This document shows, one piece after another, positions 24,844 to 32,724 of a stretch of 64,000 nucleotides of DNA. The notes under the pieces are model-generated. The model had not been told where the DNA came from. It worked only from the letters and a program-made list of their open reading frames with translations, and did no database searches. Numbering within the stretch: the stretch's first letter is position 1; every line of letters begins with the position of its first letter. This DNA comes from CAYYFX01 sp964571855 (GTDB taxonomy: Bacteria; ARS69): positions 62,001 through 126,000 of the forward strand of contig CAZNDO010000006.1 of the NCBI GenBank assembly GCA_964571855.1. The letters run 5' to 3'. Made by a program: the position numbers and the translations under genes.

Positions 24844-25818
24844 ATGCCGGATCTGATCCTGGAGCGGGTGACCGCGCGCCGTGACGCGGAGTGGGACACG
24901 TTCCTCGACGGCCCCACCGACGGGACGTTGTTCCACCGGCTGGACTTCCTCGAGTACCACCCCGCGGACCGCTTCCGCACGCACCTGCTCAAGGCGCGGC
25001 TCGACGGGAAGGTCGCCGCGGTCCTGCCCGCGGCCGCGGGCGACGGCGACGCCGAGGGCGGGCTCGGCTCCCCGTACGGCGGCAGCTTCGGCGGGTTCGC
25101 CATCGCGCCCGGGCTCGGCGCCGCGGCGTGCGACGCGCTCGTCGGCGCGCTCGCGGACCACGCGCGCGCGGAGGGCTTCGCGAGCGTTTGGCTGTCGTCG
25201 CGGCCCGCGCCCTACCGGATCCACGGCGACGGCGTGGAGTTCGCGCTCGCGCGGCGCGGTGCCACGGTCGTGCGGCGCGAGGTGACGCACATCGCGGACC
25301 TGTCCGGCCGCGAGGAGGACGTGCAGGCGCGGGTGCGGGGCACGTCGCGGCGGGGCGCGCGCAAGGCGGAGCGCCTCGGCACGACGGTGCGCGAAGGGAC
25401 GGCGGAGGATCTCGGCGCGTTCCACGACCTGCTCGCCGCGGACCGGGCCCGGCTGGATGCCGCACCGACACACACGCTGGCGGACCTTCGCTTCCTGTTC
25501 GCCGCGCGCCCCGGGGACTTCACGCTGCTGCTCGCGGAGAACGCGGCGGAACCGGTCGGCGGGATCCTCCTGTTCCGCGCCACCGCCCGCATCTCCCTCT
25601 CCTTCTACACCGCGCGGTCGGACTCGCCGCGCGCGGAGCGCTGCATGAACCTGCTGACCGAGCAGGCCCTGCTCCGCTGCCGCGCCGCGGGGTGCACCGG
25701 GCTGGACTACGGGACATCCTCGATCGGCGGCGTGCTGAACGAGGGGTTGGCCGGGTTCAAGGAGGGCTTCGGCGGGGTCCCCCACGTCCGCGAGACCTGG
25801 CGGCTGCCCCTCCGCTGA
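24844..25818 (+). CDS. GNAT/FemAB-like acetyltransferase-fold protein
   Basis: A 324-residue protein with two GNAT-like halves, as in the FemAB/BioF2 (Acetyltransf_6) family. Supporting segments are GTLFHRLDFLEYH, GSPYGGSFGGFAI, SRRGARKAERLGTTVREG (the basic loop found in this family) and TLLLAENAAEPVGGILLFR, followed by ALLRCRAAGCTGLDYGTS. The ATG at 24844 is preceded by GAGCGCGTCG, a weak ribosome site. These proteins often transfer amino acids or acyl groups to cell-wall or polysaccharide precursors; the neighbouring sugar genes suggest a modification of the same glycan. Confidence 0.82.
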   Translation: MPDLILERVTARRDAEWDTFLDGPTDGTLFHRLDFLEYHPADRFRTHLLKARLDGKVAAVLPAAAGDGDAEGGLGSPYGGSFGGFAIAPGLGAAACDALVGALADHARAEGFASVWLSSRPAPYRIHGDGVEFALARRGATVVRREVTHIADLSGREEDVQARVRGTSRRGARKAERLGTTVREGTAEDLGAFHDLLAADRARLDAAPTHTLADLRFLFAARPGDFTLLLAENAAEPVGGILLFRATARISLSFYTARSDSPRAERCMNLLTEQALLRCRAAGCTGLDYGTSSIGGVLNEGLAGFKEGFGGVPHVRETWRLPLR

Positions 25819-25883
25819 CGCCCGGCGCCTCAAGCCCCGTCCCGGCGCCGCCGATCTCCGAATCAGCCCCCTCCGGAGATCGC

Positions 25884-26759
25884 GTGCGCCTCGTCGCCTG
25901 CCCGGCCTGCCGCACCCAGTACGACGTGACGGACCGCGCCGAGCCGCGCTTCCCCTGCCATTGCGGGGCGGTCGTGGAGAACCGGCTGCCCTCCGCCGTG
26001 GACGCGGAGGTCCGCCGGTGCGCGGCCTGCGGGGCGCCGCTCGCGAAGGACGCCGCGGACTGCGAGTACTGCCATGCGGCCGTCGTCCGGGATCCCGTGC
26101 GGCTGGGTCTCATCTGTCCCGAGTGCTACGCGCGCAACGGCGAGGCGGCCCGCTTCTGCGCGGCGTGCGGCGTGTCCTTCCGCCCGCAGCCGATCCCGGA
26201 GCCCGAGCCCGCGCTGGACTGCGTGGACTGCGGGATGGGTCTCTCGGTCCGCCCGGTGGCGGAGATCCGCGTGCACGAGTGCGGTCGCTGCGGCGGGCTG
26301 TGGGCGCCCGGCGACCGGCTGGAGCGCCTGGTGGAGCGCGTCCTGGCGGCGCGGAGCGGCGCGGCGGATGCCGCCGCGACCACGGCGCCCTCCGGACCGC
26401 GCGAGCGCGGGGGGAACCCCGTCGCCGGCAGCGTCCGCTACCGGCGCTGCCCGGTGTGCGCGGCATTCATGGCCCGCCGCAACTGGAAGCGCATCTCCGG
26501 CGTGGTCGTGGACCGCTGCCCGGAGCACGGCACGTGGCTGGACGCCGACGAGCTGGAGCGGATCGCGGGCTTCGTGTCCACCGGCGGCCTGGAGCGCGCG
26601 CAGGCCCTGGAGCGCCGGGACGCGGAGCGCGCGGCGCACCGCACGGCCAAGGGTGATCCGAAGGCCGGGGCGGAGTTCGCGCGCATCCTGATGGAACGCC
26701 CGCGGAGCGGGACGCTGCTCGAGTCGCTCGTGCGGCTCGTGGAGCGGAAGATCGGCTGA
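25884..26759 (+). CDS. Multi zinc-ribbon protein with TFIIB-type zinc finger
   Basis: A 291-residue cytoplasmic protein carrying at least five Cys pairs. In order: VACPACRTQYDV with FPCHCG, RRCAACGAP with CEYCH, LICPECYAR with FCAACGVSF, CVDCGMGL with CGRCGGLWAPGDRL, and finally YRRCPVCAAFM with DRCPEHGTWLDADEL. The last two are zf-TFIIB-like units. GTG at 25884 follows CGGAGATCGC at good spacing. The SPFH gene begins 46 bases downstream in the same direction; zinc-ribbon proteins of this kind are often encoded next to SPFH or PspA-like membrane-stress proteins, so a membrane scaffold partner role is plausible. Confidence 0.85.
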   Translation: MRLVACPACRTQYDVTDRAEPRFPCHCGAVVENRLPSAVDAEVRRCAACGAPLAKDAADCEYCHAAVVRDPVRLGLICPECYARNGEAARFCAACGVSFRPQPIPEPEPALDCVDCGMGLSVRPVAEIRVHECGRCGGLWAPGDRLERLVERVLAARSGAADAAATTAPSGPRERGGNPVAGSVRYRRCPVCAAFMARRNWKRISGVVVDRCPEHGTWLDADELERIAGFVSTGGLERAQALERRDAERAAHRTAKGDPKAGAEFARILMERPRSGTLLESLVRLVERKIG

Positions 26760-26805
26760 ACCTCGCGCCGGCGGCGCGACGCACCTGCGAACGGAGGGAC
26801 GAACC

Positions 26806-27894
26806 GTGGGCATTCTCGAGAAGCTGCGCGCCGAGCTCGTCGACATCGTGGAGTGGCTGGACGACGACCAGGCCACGCTCGTGTGGCGGTTCCCCCGCTA
26901 CCACAACCAGATCAAGAACGGCGCGCGCCTCGTGGTGCGCCCGGGCCAGCAGGCCGTGTTCGTGCACCAGGGCAAGCTGGCCGACGTGTTCGGGCCGGGC
27001 ACGCACGTGCTCGCGACGAGGAACCTGCCGGTGCTGTCCACGCTGGCCGGCTGGCCGTACGGCTTCGACAGCCCGTTCAAGGCCGAGGTGTACTTCGTGG
27101 CCACGCGGCAGGTGGCCGACCTCAAGTGGGGCACGCCGAATCCCGTGCTGATGCGCGATCCGGACTTCGGTCCCGTGCGCGTGCGCGCGTTCGGCAGCTA
27201 CACGCTGAAGGCGGCGGAGCCGCGGAAGCTGCTCGAGGAGCTGGTGGGCACGGACGGCCGGTTCGAGGCGGGCGAGGTGTCCGAGCTCGTGCGCTCCATC
27301 GTGGGCGCGGCGTTCGCGGAGGTGATGGCGTCGTCGAACGTGTCGGCGGTGGACCTGGCCGCGCGGACGCGCGAGTTCTCCGAGCGCGTGCGCTCCGAGG
27401 TGCTGGCCCGGGTCAAGGAGTTCGGGCTGGAGGTGCCGCAGCTCTGGATCGTGAACGTGTCGTTCCCCGAGGAGGTCGAGCGGGCGATCGACGCGCGCGC
27501 GGGCATGAACCTCGTGGGCGACCTGCTGAAGTTCCAGCAGTACCAGACCGCGTCCGCCACGCCGATCGCCGCGGCGAATCCCGCGGGCGGGATCGCGGGC
27601 GCGGGCGTGGGGCTCGGGATGGGCATGGCCATCGCGGGCGCGGGGGGCTTCGGCGCGGGCACGGGCGCGCACGCCGCGGGGATGCCGCCGGTGCCGCCCG
27701 CGGAGTTGTGGCACGTGGCGGAGGGCGGACGCGCGACGGGGCCGTTCACGCGCGCGCAGCTGGCGCAGGCGGCAGCGGCGGGACGGCTGCGCGCGGACTC
27801 GCCGGTGTGGGTGCCGGGGATGACGGCGTGGGTGCCGGCGGTGGAGGTGGCGGGGTTGTCCGCGTTGTTCGCTCCGCCGGTGCCGCCAAGCTAG
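26806..27894 (+). CDS. SPFH-domain protein with C-terminal GYF_2 domain
   Basis: A 362-residue protein. Residues about 25-240 form an SPFH/band 7 domain of the YdjI (virion core protein-like) group: VWRFPRYHNQIKNGARLVVR, QAVFVHQGKLADVFGPG, RVRAFGSYTLKAAEP and VERAIDARAGMNLVGDLLKF. A Gly/Ala-rich linker (about 250-285) leads to a GYF_2-type module, ELWHVAEGGRATGPFTRAQL then ADSPVWVPGMTAWVPA. There is no transmembrane segment at the N-terminus, so it would bind the membrane peripherally. GTG at 26806 has GGAGGGACG upstream. It is paired with the zinc-ribbon gene. Confidence 0.9.
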   Translation: MGILEKLRAELVDIVEWLDDDQATLVWRFPRYHNQIKNGARLVVRPGQQAVFVHQGKLADVFGPGTHVLATRNLPVLSTLAGWPYGFDSPFKAEVYFVATRQVADLKWGTPNPVLMRDPDFGPVRVRAFGSYTLKAAEPRKLLEELVGTDGRFEAGEVSELVRSIVGAAFAEVMASSNVSAVDLAARTREFSERVRSEVLARVKEFGLEVPQLWIVNVSFPEEVERAIDARAGMNLVGDLLKFQQYQTASATPIAAANPAGGIAGAGVGLGMGMAIAGAGGFGAGTGAHAAGMPPVPPAELWHVAEGGRATGPFTRAQLAQAAAAGRLRADSPVWVPGMTAWVPAVEVAGLSALFAPPVPPS

Positions 27895-27917
27895 GGGGGA
27901 TGACAGCGGGCGCGGCC

Positions 27918-28141
27918 GCCGAGGCGGTGGGGCGTCAGCCGGTGCGTGGGGTTGCGGCGGGCGGCCCGGCGGGTCATTCCCGGCGGGCGCTCGGCCTCCG
28001 CCGTCCCGGCGGAGGCCATCGCTCCTGCGGCGGCGGCCTCCGGCCGTCCGGGCCTCCGGCCGCGCCGCAGAGCCGCCGGGAAGGACCCACCGGGCCGCCC
28101 GCCGCAACCCCACGCACCGGCTGACGCCCCACCGCCTCGGC
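27918..28141. repeat. 224-base inverted repeat with 58-base arms
   Basis: The left arm (27918-27975) and the right arm (28084-28141) are reverse complements over 58 bases with a single mismatch. The inner region also pairs in part (TTCCCGGCGG on the left against CCGCCGGGAA on the right). It fills the gap between two converging genes, the SPFH gene (ending 27894) and the formyltransferase gene (ending 28203). It could be a long bidirectional terminator or a small non-autonomous mobile element; no target-site duplication is evident. This 308-base gap holds no gene. Confidence 0.9.
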
Positions 28142-28202
28142 GTTCGCGCGGGTTGTCCGACCGGAGCTCGGCGGCACGGCTACGCTGGATCCCGGGACAC
28201 CG

Positions 28203-29156
28203 CTAGGGCGCTGCGCCCCCGCTCTGGCCCTCGCCCTTTCCCTCTTCGACCTCGAACGCACCGACCCGGCGAAGGCGCTCTCCCAGCGCGCGCAGACCAC
28301 CGGACTCCTCGCCTTCGAAGGCCGCGTCCAGGATTTCCAGCGTGCCGCTGCCGGCGCCCACCAGGAGCCTGTCCTGCTCCGGCGATACGCGACCGGGGCC
28401 GGGAGGCGGCGTGTCGGACGGGCGGACTTTCCAGATCAGGACCTTGCGGCCGTCCAGGAGCGCGAAGGCGCCGGGGTACGGGCGGGTCAGGCCGCGGACG
28501 AGGTTGAAGACGGTGCGGGGCGGAGCGGTCCAGTCGATCGCGCCGTCTTCCGGGCGGCGGCGGGGGCCGTAGGTCGCGCCTTCGAGGGGCTGGGGGATGC
28601 GCGGCGCGGTGCCGGCGGCCAGGCCGGGAAGGTGCTCGGTGAGGAGCTCCACCGACGCGTCGGCGAGGCGGCGGCGGACGGTGTCGGCGTCGTCGGCGTC
28701 GGTGATCGGGAAGGGACGCTGGCCCACGAGATCCCCCGTGTCCGTGCCCTCGTCGAAGTAGAACAGCGACGGGCCCGTGCGCGGCTCGTCCCACAGGAGC
28801 GCCCAGTTCACGGGCGCGAAGCCGCGGCCGCGCGGCAGGAGCGAGCCGTGGATGCCGAGGCAGCCCTTCGGCGGGATGTCCAGCACGGCCTTCGGCAGGA
28901 TCCAGCGCCAGCCGATCGCGAACAGGATGTCCGGGCGGAGCGCGCGCAGCTCCTCCAGCGCCTCGTCCGTGCGGAAGCGGCGGCCCTTGATCCGGCGCAG
29001 GCCGCGCTCCGCGGCGATGCGCGCCACCTCGCCCGTCCAGTGCTCGTGCGCGTCCGGCTCGAACGTGCCGACGCCGACCACCTCGTGGCCGGCGTCCAGG
29101 ATCACGCGCAGGCAGCGCGCGCCGATCTCCTGGCTGCCGAGGAAGACGACGCGCAC
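28203..29156 (-). CDS. Formyltransferase family protein (sugar N-formyltransferase-like)
   Basis: A 317-residue enzyme of the methionyl-tRNA formyltransferase superfamily. The N-terminal Rossmann-like domain MRVVFLGSQEIGARCL leads to the active-site region CLGIHGSLLPRGRG and FDEGTDTGDLVGQ. The catalytic His and Asp are in place, but the Asn that normally precedes the His (N-x-H) is Gly, as in the GIH-type subgroup found in polysaccharide clusters. The C-terminal OB-like domain (GAIDWTAPPRTVFNLVRGL) is present. The gene lies seven bases behind an acetyltransferase gene and starts with GTG. The role is probably N-formylation of an amino sugar; initiator-tRNA formylation is less likely given the neighbours. 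Confidence 0.8.
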   Translation of the reverse strand: MRVVFLGSQEIGARCLRVILDAGHEVVGVGTFEPDAHEHWTGEVARIAAERGLRRIKGRRFRTDEALEELRALRPDILFAIGWRWILPKAVLDIPPKGCLGIHGSLLPRGRGFAPVNWALLWDEPRTGPSLFYFDEGTDTGDLVGQRPFPITDADDADTVRRRLADASVELLTEHLPGLAAGTAPRIPQPLEGATYGPRRRPEDGAIDWTAPPRTVFNLVRGLTRPYPGAFALLDGRKVLIWKVRPSDTPPPGPGRVSPEQDRLLVGAGSGTLEILDAAFEGEESGGLRALGERLRRVGAFEVEEGKGEGQSGGAAP

Positions 29157-29163
29157 GCGCGGC

Positions 29164-29781
29164 TCAGCGCCGCGCCTTCGGGCGCAGGGCGTGCGTCTTG
29201 TCGATCAGCGCCCACGTGGCCTCGGGGATGCGGATCTCCTCCCCCGTCTCCGGCGCTCGCGCGATCACCATGCCGCCCTCCCGCCCCACCTCCTCGGTGA
29301 GCCGGCCCATCACGGACACGAAGCCCGCGATCCGTCCCGGGTTGCCGATCACGAGGGCGTGCGCCGGAACGGCCTTCGTGACCACCGCACCCGCGCCGAT
29401 CATGCAGTACTCGCCGAGCTCGCTCCCGCACACGATGGTCACGTTCGCGCCCACGGACGCGCCCTTGCGGACCTGCGTGTGGACCACGTGCCACTCCGGG
29501 TCGAACGCGCGCGGGTACAGGTCGTTCGTGAAGGTCATGTGCGGGCCGAGGAACACGTCGTCCGCGATCGTGACGCCGTGGTACACGGACACGCTGTTCT
29601 GGATCTTCACGCGGTTCCCTATGGTCACCGTGTGGTCGATGTACACGCTCTTCCCCACGATGCAGTCCTCGCCGATCACTGCGTTCTCGCGGATCTGCAC
29701 GTTGTTCCAGATCTTCGTGCCGCGGCCGATCCTCACCGACGGGTGGACCTCGGCCGTGGCGTGGACGAATGCCTCGCTCAT
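29164..29781 (-). CDS. Left-handed beta-helix acetyltransferase (WbpD/WlbB-like)
   Basis: A 205-residue hexapeptide-repeat protein. The stretch HATAEVHPSVRIGRGTKIWN, then IGEDCIVGKSVYIDHTVTIG and GVTIADDVFLGPHMTFTND, shows regular [LIV]-G-x4 coils, and VTIVCGSELGEYCMIGAGAV continues them. This is the pattern of UDP-2-acetamido-3-amino-2,3-dideoxy-glucuronate N-acetyltransferases. ATG at 29781 overlaps the oxidoreductase stop (ATGA). With that oxidoreductase it forms the WbpB/WbpD half of a diacetamido-uronate pathway. Confidence 0.88.
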   Translation of the reverse strand: MSEAFVHATAEVHPSVRIGRGTKIWNNVQIRENAVIGEDCIVGKSVYIDHTVTIGNRVKIQNSVSVYHGVTIADDVFLGPHMTFTNDLYPRAFDPEWHVVHTQVRKGASVGANVTIVCGSELGEYCMIGAGAVVTKAVPAHALVIGNPGRIAGFVSVMGRLTEEVGREGGMVIARAPETGEEIRIPEATWALIDKTHALRPKARR

Positions 29782-30791
29782 TGCGGCTCCCGGATGGACA
29801 CCGCCGCGCCGTCGCGGCGGATGGACGTCTCGATGGCCTCGAGCACGGACAGCGTGCGGATGCCGCTGGCCGCATCGGTGCGCGGGCGCTGCCGCGTCCG
29901 CACGCACTCGAGGAAATGCTGCGCCTCGACCTTCAACGGCTCCCCCATGCGCACCGGCGGGATCCGGATGTCCCCGATCCGCTCCGTGATCGCATCCTGG
30001 AAGCTCTCGTAGTGCTCCGTGGTGTCGATGCCCTTGTCGATGATGCGGATCTTCTCGGAGGGCTCCATGTCGTCGAACACCGCCATGCGCCGGTTCCCCA
30101 CCACGGTGATGCGGCGGACCTTGTGCGGGTCCAGCCAGCTCACGTGCAGGTTCGCCACGATGCCGCCCTCGAACGTGATCGTGGCGAACACCACGTCCTC
30201 CAGCCCCTTGCGCAGGTACGTGCCGCCCTGCGCGGACACGTGCAGCGGCTTCGCGTCCGTGAGGAAGCGGATGGCGGAGACGTCGTGCGGGGCCAGATCC
30301 CACAGCGCGCTCTCCGCCGCGCGCACCTTCCCGAGATTCACGCGGGTCGTGTACAGGTAGTAGAGGTCCCCCAGCTCGCCGGAGCGGACCAGGTCCCGGA
30401 ACTGCATGAGCCCGGGGTGGTACTCCAGCAGGTGGCCGACCATGATGACGCGGCCCTTCGCCTCGCCGAGCTCCGCCAGGCGCCGCCCGTCGTCCACCTT
30501 GAGGGCGAGCGGCTTCTCCACCAGGATGTCCACGCCCGCCCGGAGCAGCCGGCTCCCGAGCTCGAAGTGCGAGGAGGCGGGCGTGGCCACGACGCAGGCG
30601 TCCAGCCCCGCCGCGAGCAGGCTGTCCGCATCCGCAAAGGTTGCCAACCCGGGGTGCATGGCGGCCGCGGCCGCGCGTGCCTCGGCGCGCACGTCCGCCA
30701 CCCCCACGAGGGTGCAGTCCGGCAGCGACCGGAGCACCCGGACGAAGTTCGGCCCCCAGTAGCCGAAGCCGACGACGCCGACGCGGGTCAA
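29778..30791 (-). CDS. Gfo/Idh/MocA oxidoreductase (WbpB/WlbA-like)
   Basis: A 337-residue NAD-dependent sugar dehydrogenase. The Rossmann start RVGVVGFGYWGPNFVRVL, the EKPLAL motif in DILVEKPLALKVDDG, and WDLAPHDVSAIRFL with its catalytic His are all present. Relatives next to hexapeptide acetyltransferases oxidise the 3-position of UDP-GlcNAc-uronate. The start is TTG at 30791 with GGGAG seven bases upstream, consistent with the strong promoter at 30841-30870. It heads the three-gene minus-strand operon with the acetyltransferase and formyltransferase. Confidence 0.9.
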   Translation of the reverse strand: MTRVGVVGFGYWGPNFVRVLRSLPDCTLVGVADVRAEARAAAAAMHPGLATFADADSLLAAGLDACVVATPASSHFELGSRLLRAGVDILVEKPLALKVDDGRRLAELGEAKGRVIMVGHLLEYHPGLMQFRDLVRSGELGDLYYLYTTRVNLGKVRAAESALWDLAPHDVSAIRFLTDAKPLHVSAQGGTYLRKGLEDVVFATITFEGGIVANLHVSWLDPHKVRRITVVGNRRMAVFDDMEPSEKIRIIDKGIDTTEHYESFQDAITERIGDIRIPPVRMGEPLKVEAQHFLECVRTRQRPRTDAASGIRTLSVLEAIETSIRRDGAAVSIREPQ

Positions 30792-30840
30792 GGAGTCACT
30801 CCCGGAATCTCCGCGGGGGGACCGCGGCAGGGGAGCTTCG

Positions 30841-30870
30841 ATCGTAGGGAGTGGGCGCCTTCCCTGTCAA
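30841..30870 (-). promoter_or_regulatory. Sigma70 promoter of the oxidoreductase operon
   Basis: The minus strand has a perfect TTGACA (30865-30870), an 18-base spacer and TACGAT (30841-30846), the same -10 as at 20773. A start near 30834 leaves about 43 bases to the TTG start. Confidence 0.75.
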
Positions 30871-30880
30871 CGCGGCCGCG

Positions 30881-31651
30881 TCACGGGACGCGGCCGAGCT
30901 CGATCGCGGCCCAGCGGTCGCCCGGCGCCGCGTCCGGTTCGGACCAGCCGCCCGCCACCGCGCGCTCTCGCGAGACCAGGCGCACCGCCGCGAACCAGGA
31001 GCCGTCCGTGTCCACGGCGCCCTGCAGGAAGAGCCAGCCCGCCTCGATCCCGGCACCGAACAGGTTCCGGCCGCGCCCGTGCTCCCGGCCGCGCCAGTCC
31101 CACGACGCCCACGCGTGCCGGCCGCGCGCGGCGAGGCCGGCGCGCCACGCGCGCTCCACCGGCACGCCGTCGACATCCGCGCGGAAGAGATCCTCCACCG
31201 CTCCGGCCGCACGGAGGGTCCGGCCCAGCGGGGCGAACGCGCCGATCGTCGCATCGAGCGTGTTGTCCTCGCCGCCCCGGTACTCCACGGTCGTGCCCAG
31301 TCGCGGGCCGCGCGAACGGCCGATGACCTGCGCCGCGGCCAGCGTCCAGTCGGCCACGCCCGCCACGTCGTCGAACTCCAGCTGCCAGGCGTACGCGCGC
31401 CCCGGCGCGGAGGCGGCGAGGCTCATCGCGGAGATCTCGCCGTGCGAGCCGTCGGGCCGCTCGCGGAACACGCCCTCCAGCAGGAGCTGCGGGTTGTTCC
31501 GCGACGCGACGGCGGCCGGGCACGACCAGAGCGACCGCGCCCCGTCCTCGATCGCGACCGGCTGGAAGCCGCCGAGCAGCGCGCTGCCGCCGGCGGCCGC
31601 CGCTGCGGGGAGCGCGAGGGCCAGCGCCGCCAGCGCGGCCGCGCGCCTCAC
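30881..31651 (-). CDS. Unknown exported protein, possible outer-membrane barrel
   Basis: A 256-residue protein I cannot assign. It begins with a signal peptide (VRRAAALAALALALPAAAAAG) and continues in alternating beta-like segments (AYAWQLEFDDVAGVADWTLA, GTTVEYRGGEDNTLDATIG, HAWASWDWRGREHG, SWFAAVRLVSRERA), consistent with a small outer-membrane barrel or porin-like fold. GTG at 31651 overlaps the agmatinase-like stop (GTGA). Its stop at 30881 lies just beyond the -35 of the next operon. Confidence 0.65.
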   Translation of the reverse strand: MRRAAALAALALALPAAAAAGGSALLGGFQPVAIEDGARSLWSCPAAVASRNNPQLLLEGVFRERPDGSHGEISAMSLAASAPGRAYAWQLEFDDVAGVADWTLAAAQVIGRSRGPRLGTTVEYRGGEDNTLDATIGAFAPLGRTLRAAGAVEDLFRADVDGVPVERAWRAGLAARGRHAWASWDWRGREHGRGRNLFGAGIEAGWLFLQGAVDTDGSWFAAVRLVSRERAVAGGWSEPDAAPGDRWAAIELGRVP

Positions 31652-32586
31652 GCCCCGCCCCGCGCGCCGAGTTCCCGGTACGACAGCATCTTCGCGCACA
31701 GCCGCGCCGCCGCGAACTCGGACGCGTGCGCCCCCGCGATGGGCGCGAGCTCCACCACGTCCATGCCCACCACGCGCCGCCGCGCGAAGACCTCCCGCAG
31801 GATCTCCAGGGCGTCCCACCAACCCAGCCCGCCGGGCTCCGGCGTGCCGGTGCCGGGCACGACGGACGGATCCAGCCCGTCCACGTCCACGGTCACGTAC
31901 ACCTCCGCGCCGAGCCCCGCCACGATGTCCGCCGCCCGCAGCCCCTCGCGCGTCACGCGGCGCGCGGGGATCAGCGCCAGCTCCTTCGCGTCGCGCGCGT
32001 AGTCCGCCTCCCATGCGGAGTAGCTGCGCACGCCCACGATGGTCACCGGTCCGTCCGCGTGCAGGCGCCGCATGACGCAGCCGTGCGCGTACTCGTCGCC
32101 ATCCAGCACGTCGCGCAGGTCCGCGTGCGCGTCGAGCGACAGCACGTGCGCCCGCGGGTGGCGGCGGCGCACCGCGCGCGCCGCGCCGATCGTCACCGAG
32201 TGCTCGCCGCCGAGCAGGAAGGGCACGCGCCCCTCGGACACGACCCGCCCGACGGCGATCTCCACGCCGTCGGCGTACTCGCGCGGCGGCTCGTCCGGCT
32301 TGGGCACGACGGTGGCGCCGAGCGCGTAGGACAGGTCCTCGAGCCGGACGCCGGTCTCCTCGTCCCGGGTCTCCACCTGCCGGGAGGCGGCCAGGATGGC
32401 CGCGGGCCCCGCGGCCGTGCCGCGCCCGTAGGACACCGACCCCTCGTAGGGGGCCTGGACGAACACGACCTCCGCCCGGGACGGGTCCCCGTCCGAGCGC
32501 GTGGCCACGCCGCCGAAGTTGGGGAAATCGGCTTCCTCTTCCACGCCGCCGTCCTCCTCCCCGCCCGGGTCCGCCGACCCCGGCAT
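31648..32586 (-). CDS. speB: Agmatinase/ureohydrolase family enzyme
   Basis: A 312-residue arginase-superfamily enzyme. The two-manganese site is complete: LLGGEHSVTIG, LSLDAHADLRD and TVDVDGLDPSVVPGTGTPEP. The last is the agmatinase-type wording. The N-terminus (MPGSADPGGEEDGG) is a short acidic extension; ATG at 32586 has GGGGGAAG upstream. Agmatinase makes putrescine and urea from agmatine. It is coupled to an unknown exported protein rather than to polyamine genes, so the exact guanidino substrate remains a guess. Confidence 0.88.
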   Translation of the reverse strand: MPGSADPGGEEDGGVEEEADFPNFGGVATRSDGDPSRAEVVFVQAPYEGSVSYGRGTAAGPAAILAASRQVETRDEETGVRLEDLSYALGATVVPKPDEPPREYADGVEIAVGRVVSEGRVPFLLGGEHSVTIGAARAVRRRHPRAHVLSLDAHADLRDVLDGDEYAHGCVMRRLHADGPVTIVGVRSYSAWEADYARDAKELALIPARRVTREGLRAADIVAGLGAEVYVTVDVDGLDPSVVPGTGTPEPGGLGWWDALEILREVFARRRVVGMDVVELAPIAGAHASEFAAARLCAKMLSYRELGARGGA

Positions 32587-32664
32587 CTTCCCCCACCCGG
32601 ACCGGCCTGCCAAGCCCGTCCGCCGGACGGCGGGTCGCGGAAGCTGTTCGCCCGCCGCGGGTTC

Positions 32665-32673
32665 TGCTACCAT
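32665..32673 (+). promoter_or_regulatory. Extended -10 promoter of the beta-helix gene
   Basis: TGCTACCAT fits TGNTANNNT exactly. Start near 32680 would give a leader of about 45 bases. The -35 region (TGTTCG, 32645-32650) is weak. Confidence 0.45.
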
Positions 32674-32724
32674 CGACGGGCGTCGATTCCGCCCCTCGAA
32701 CCGCTCCCTTCGGAAGCCTGACGG

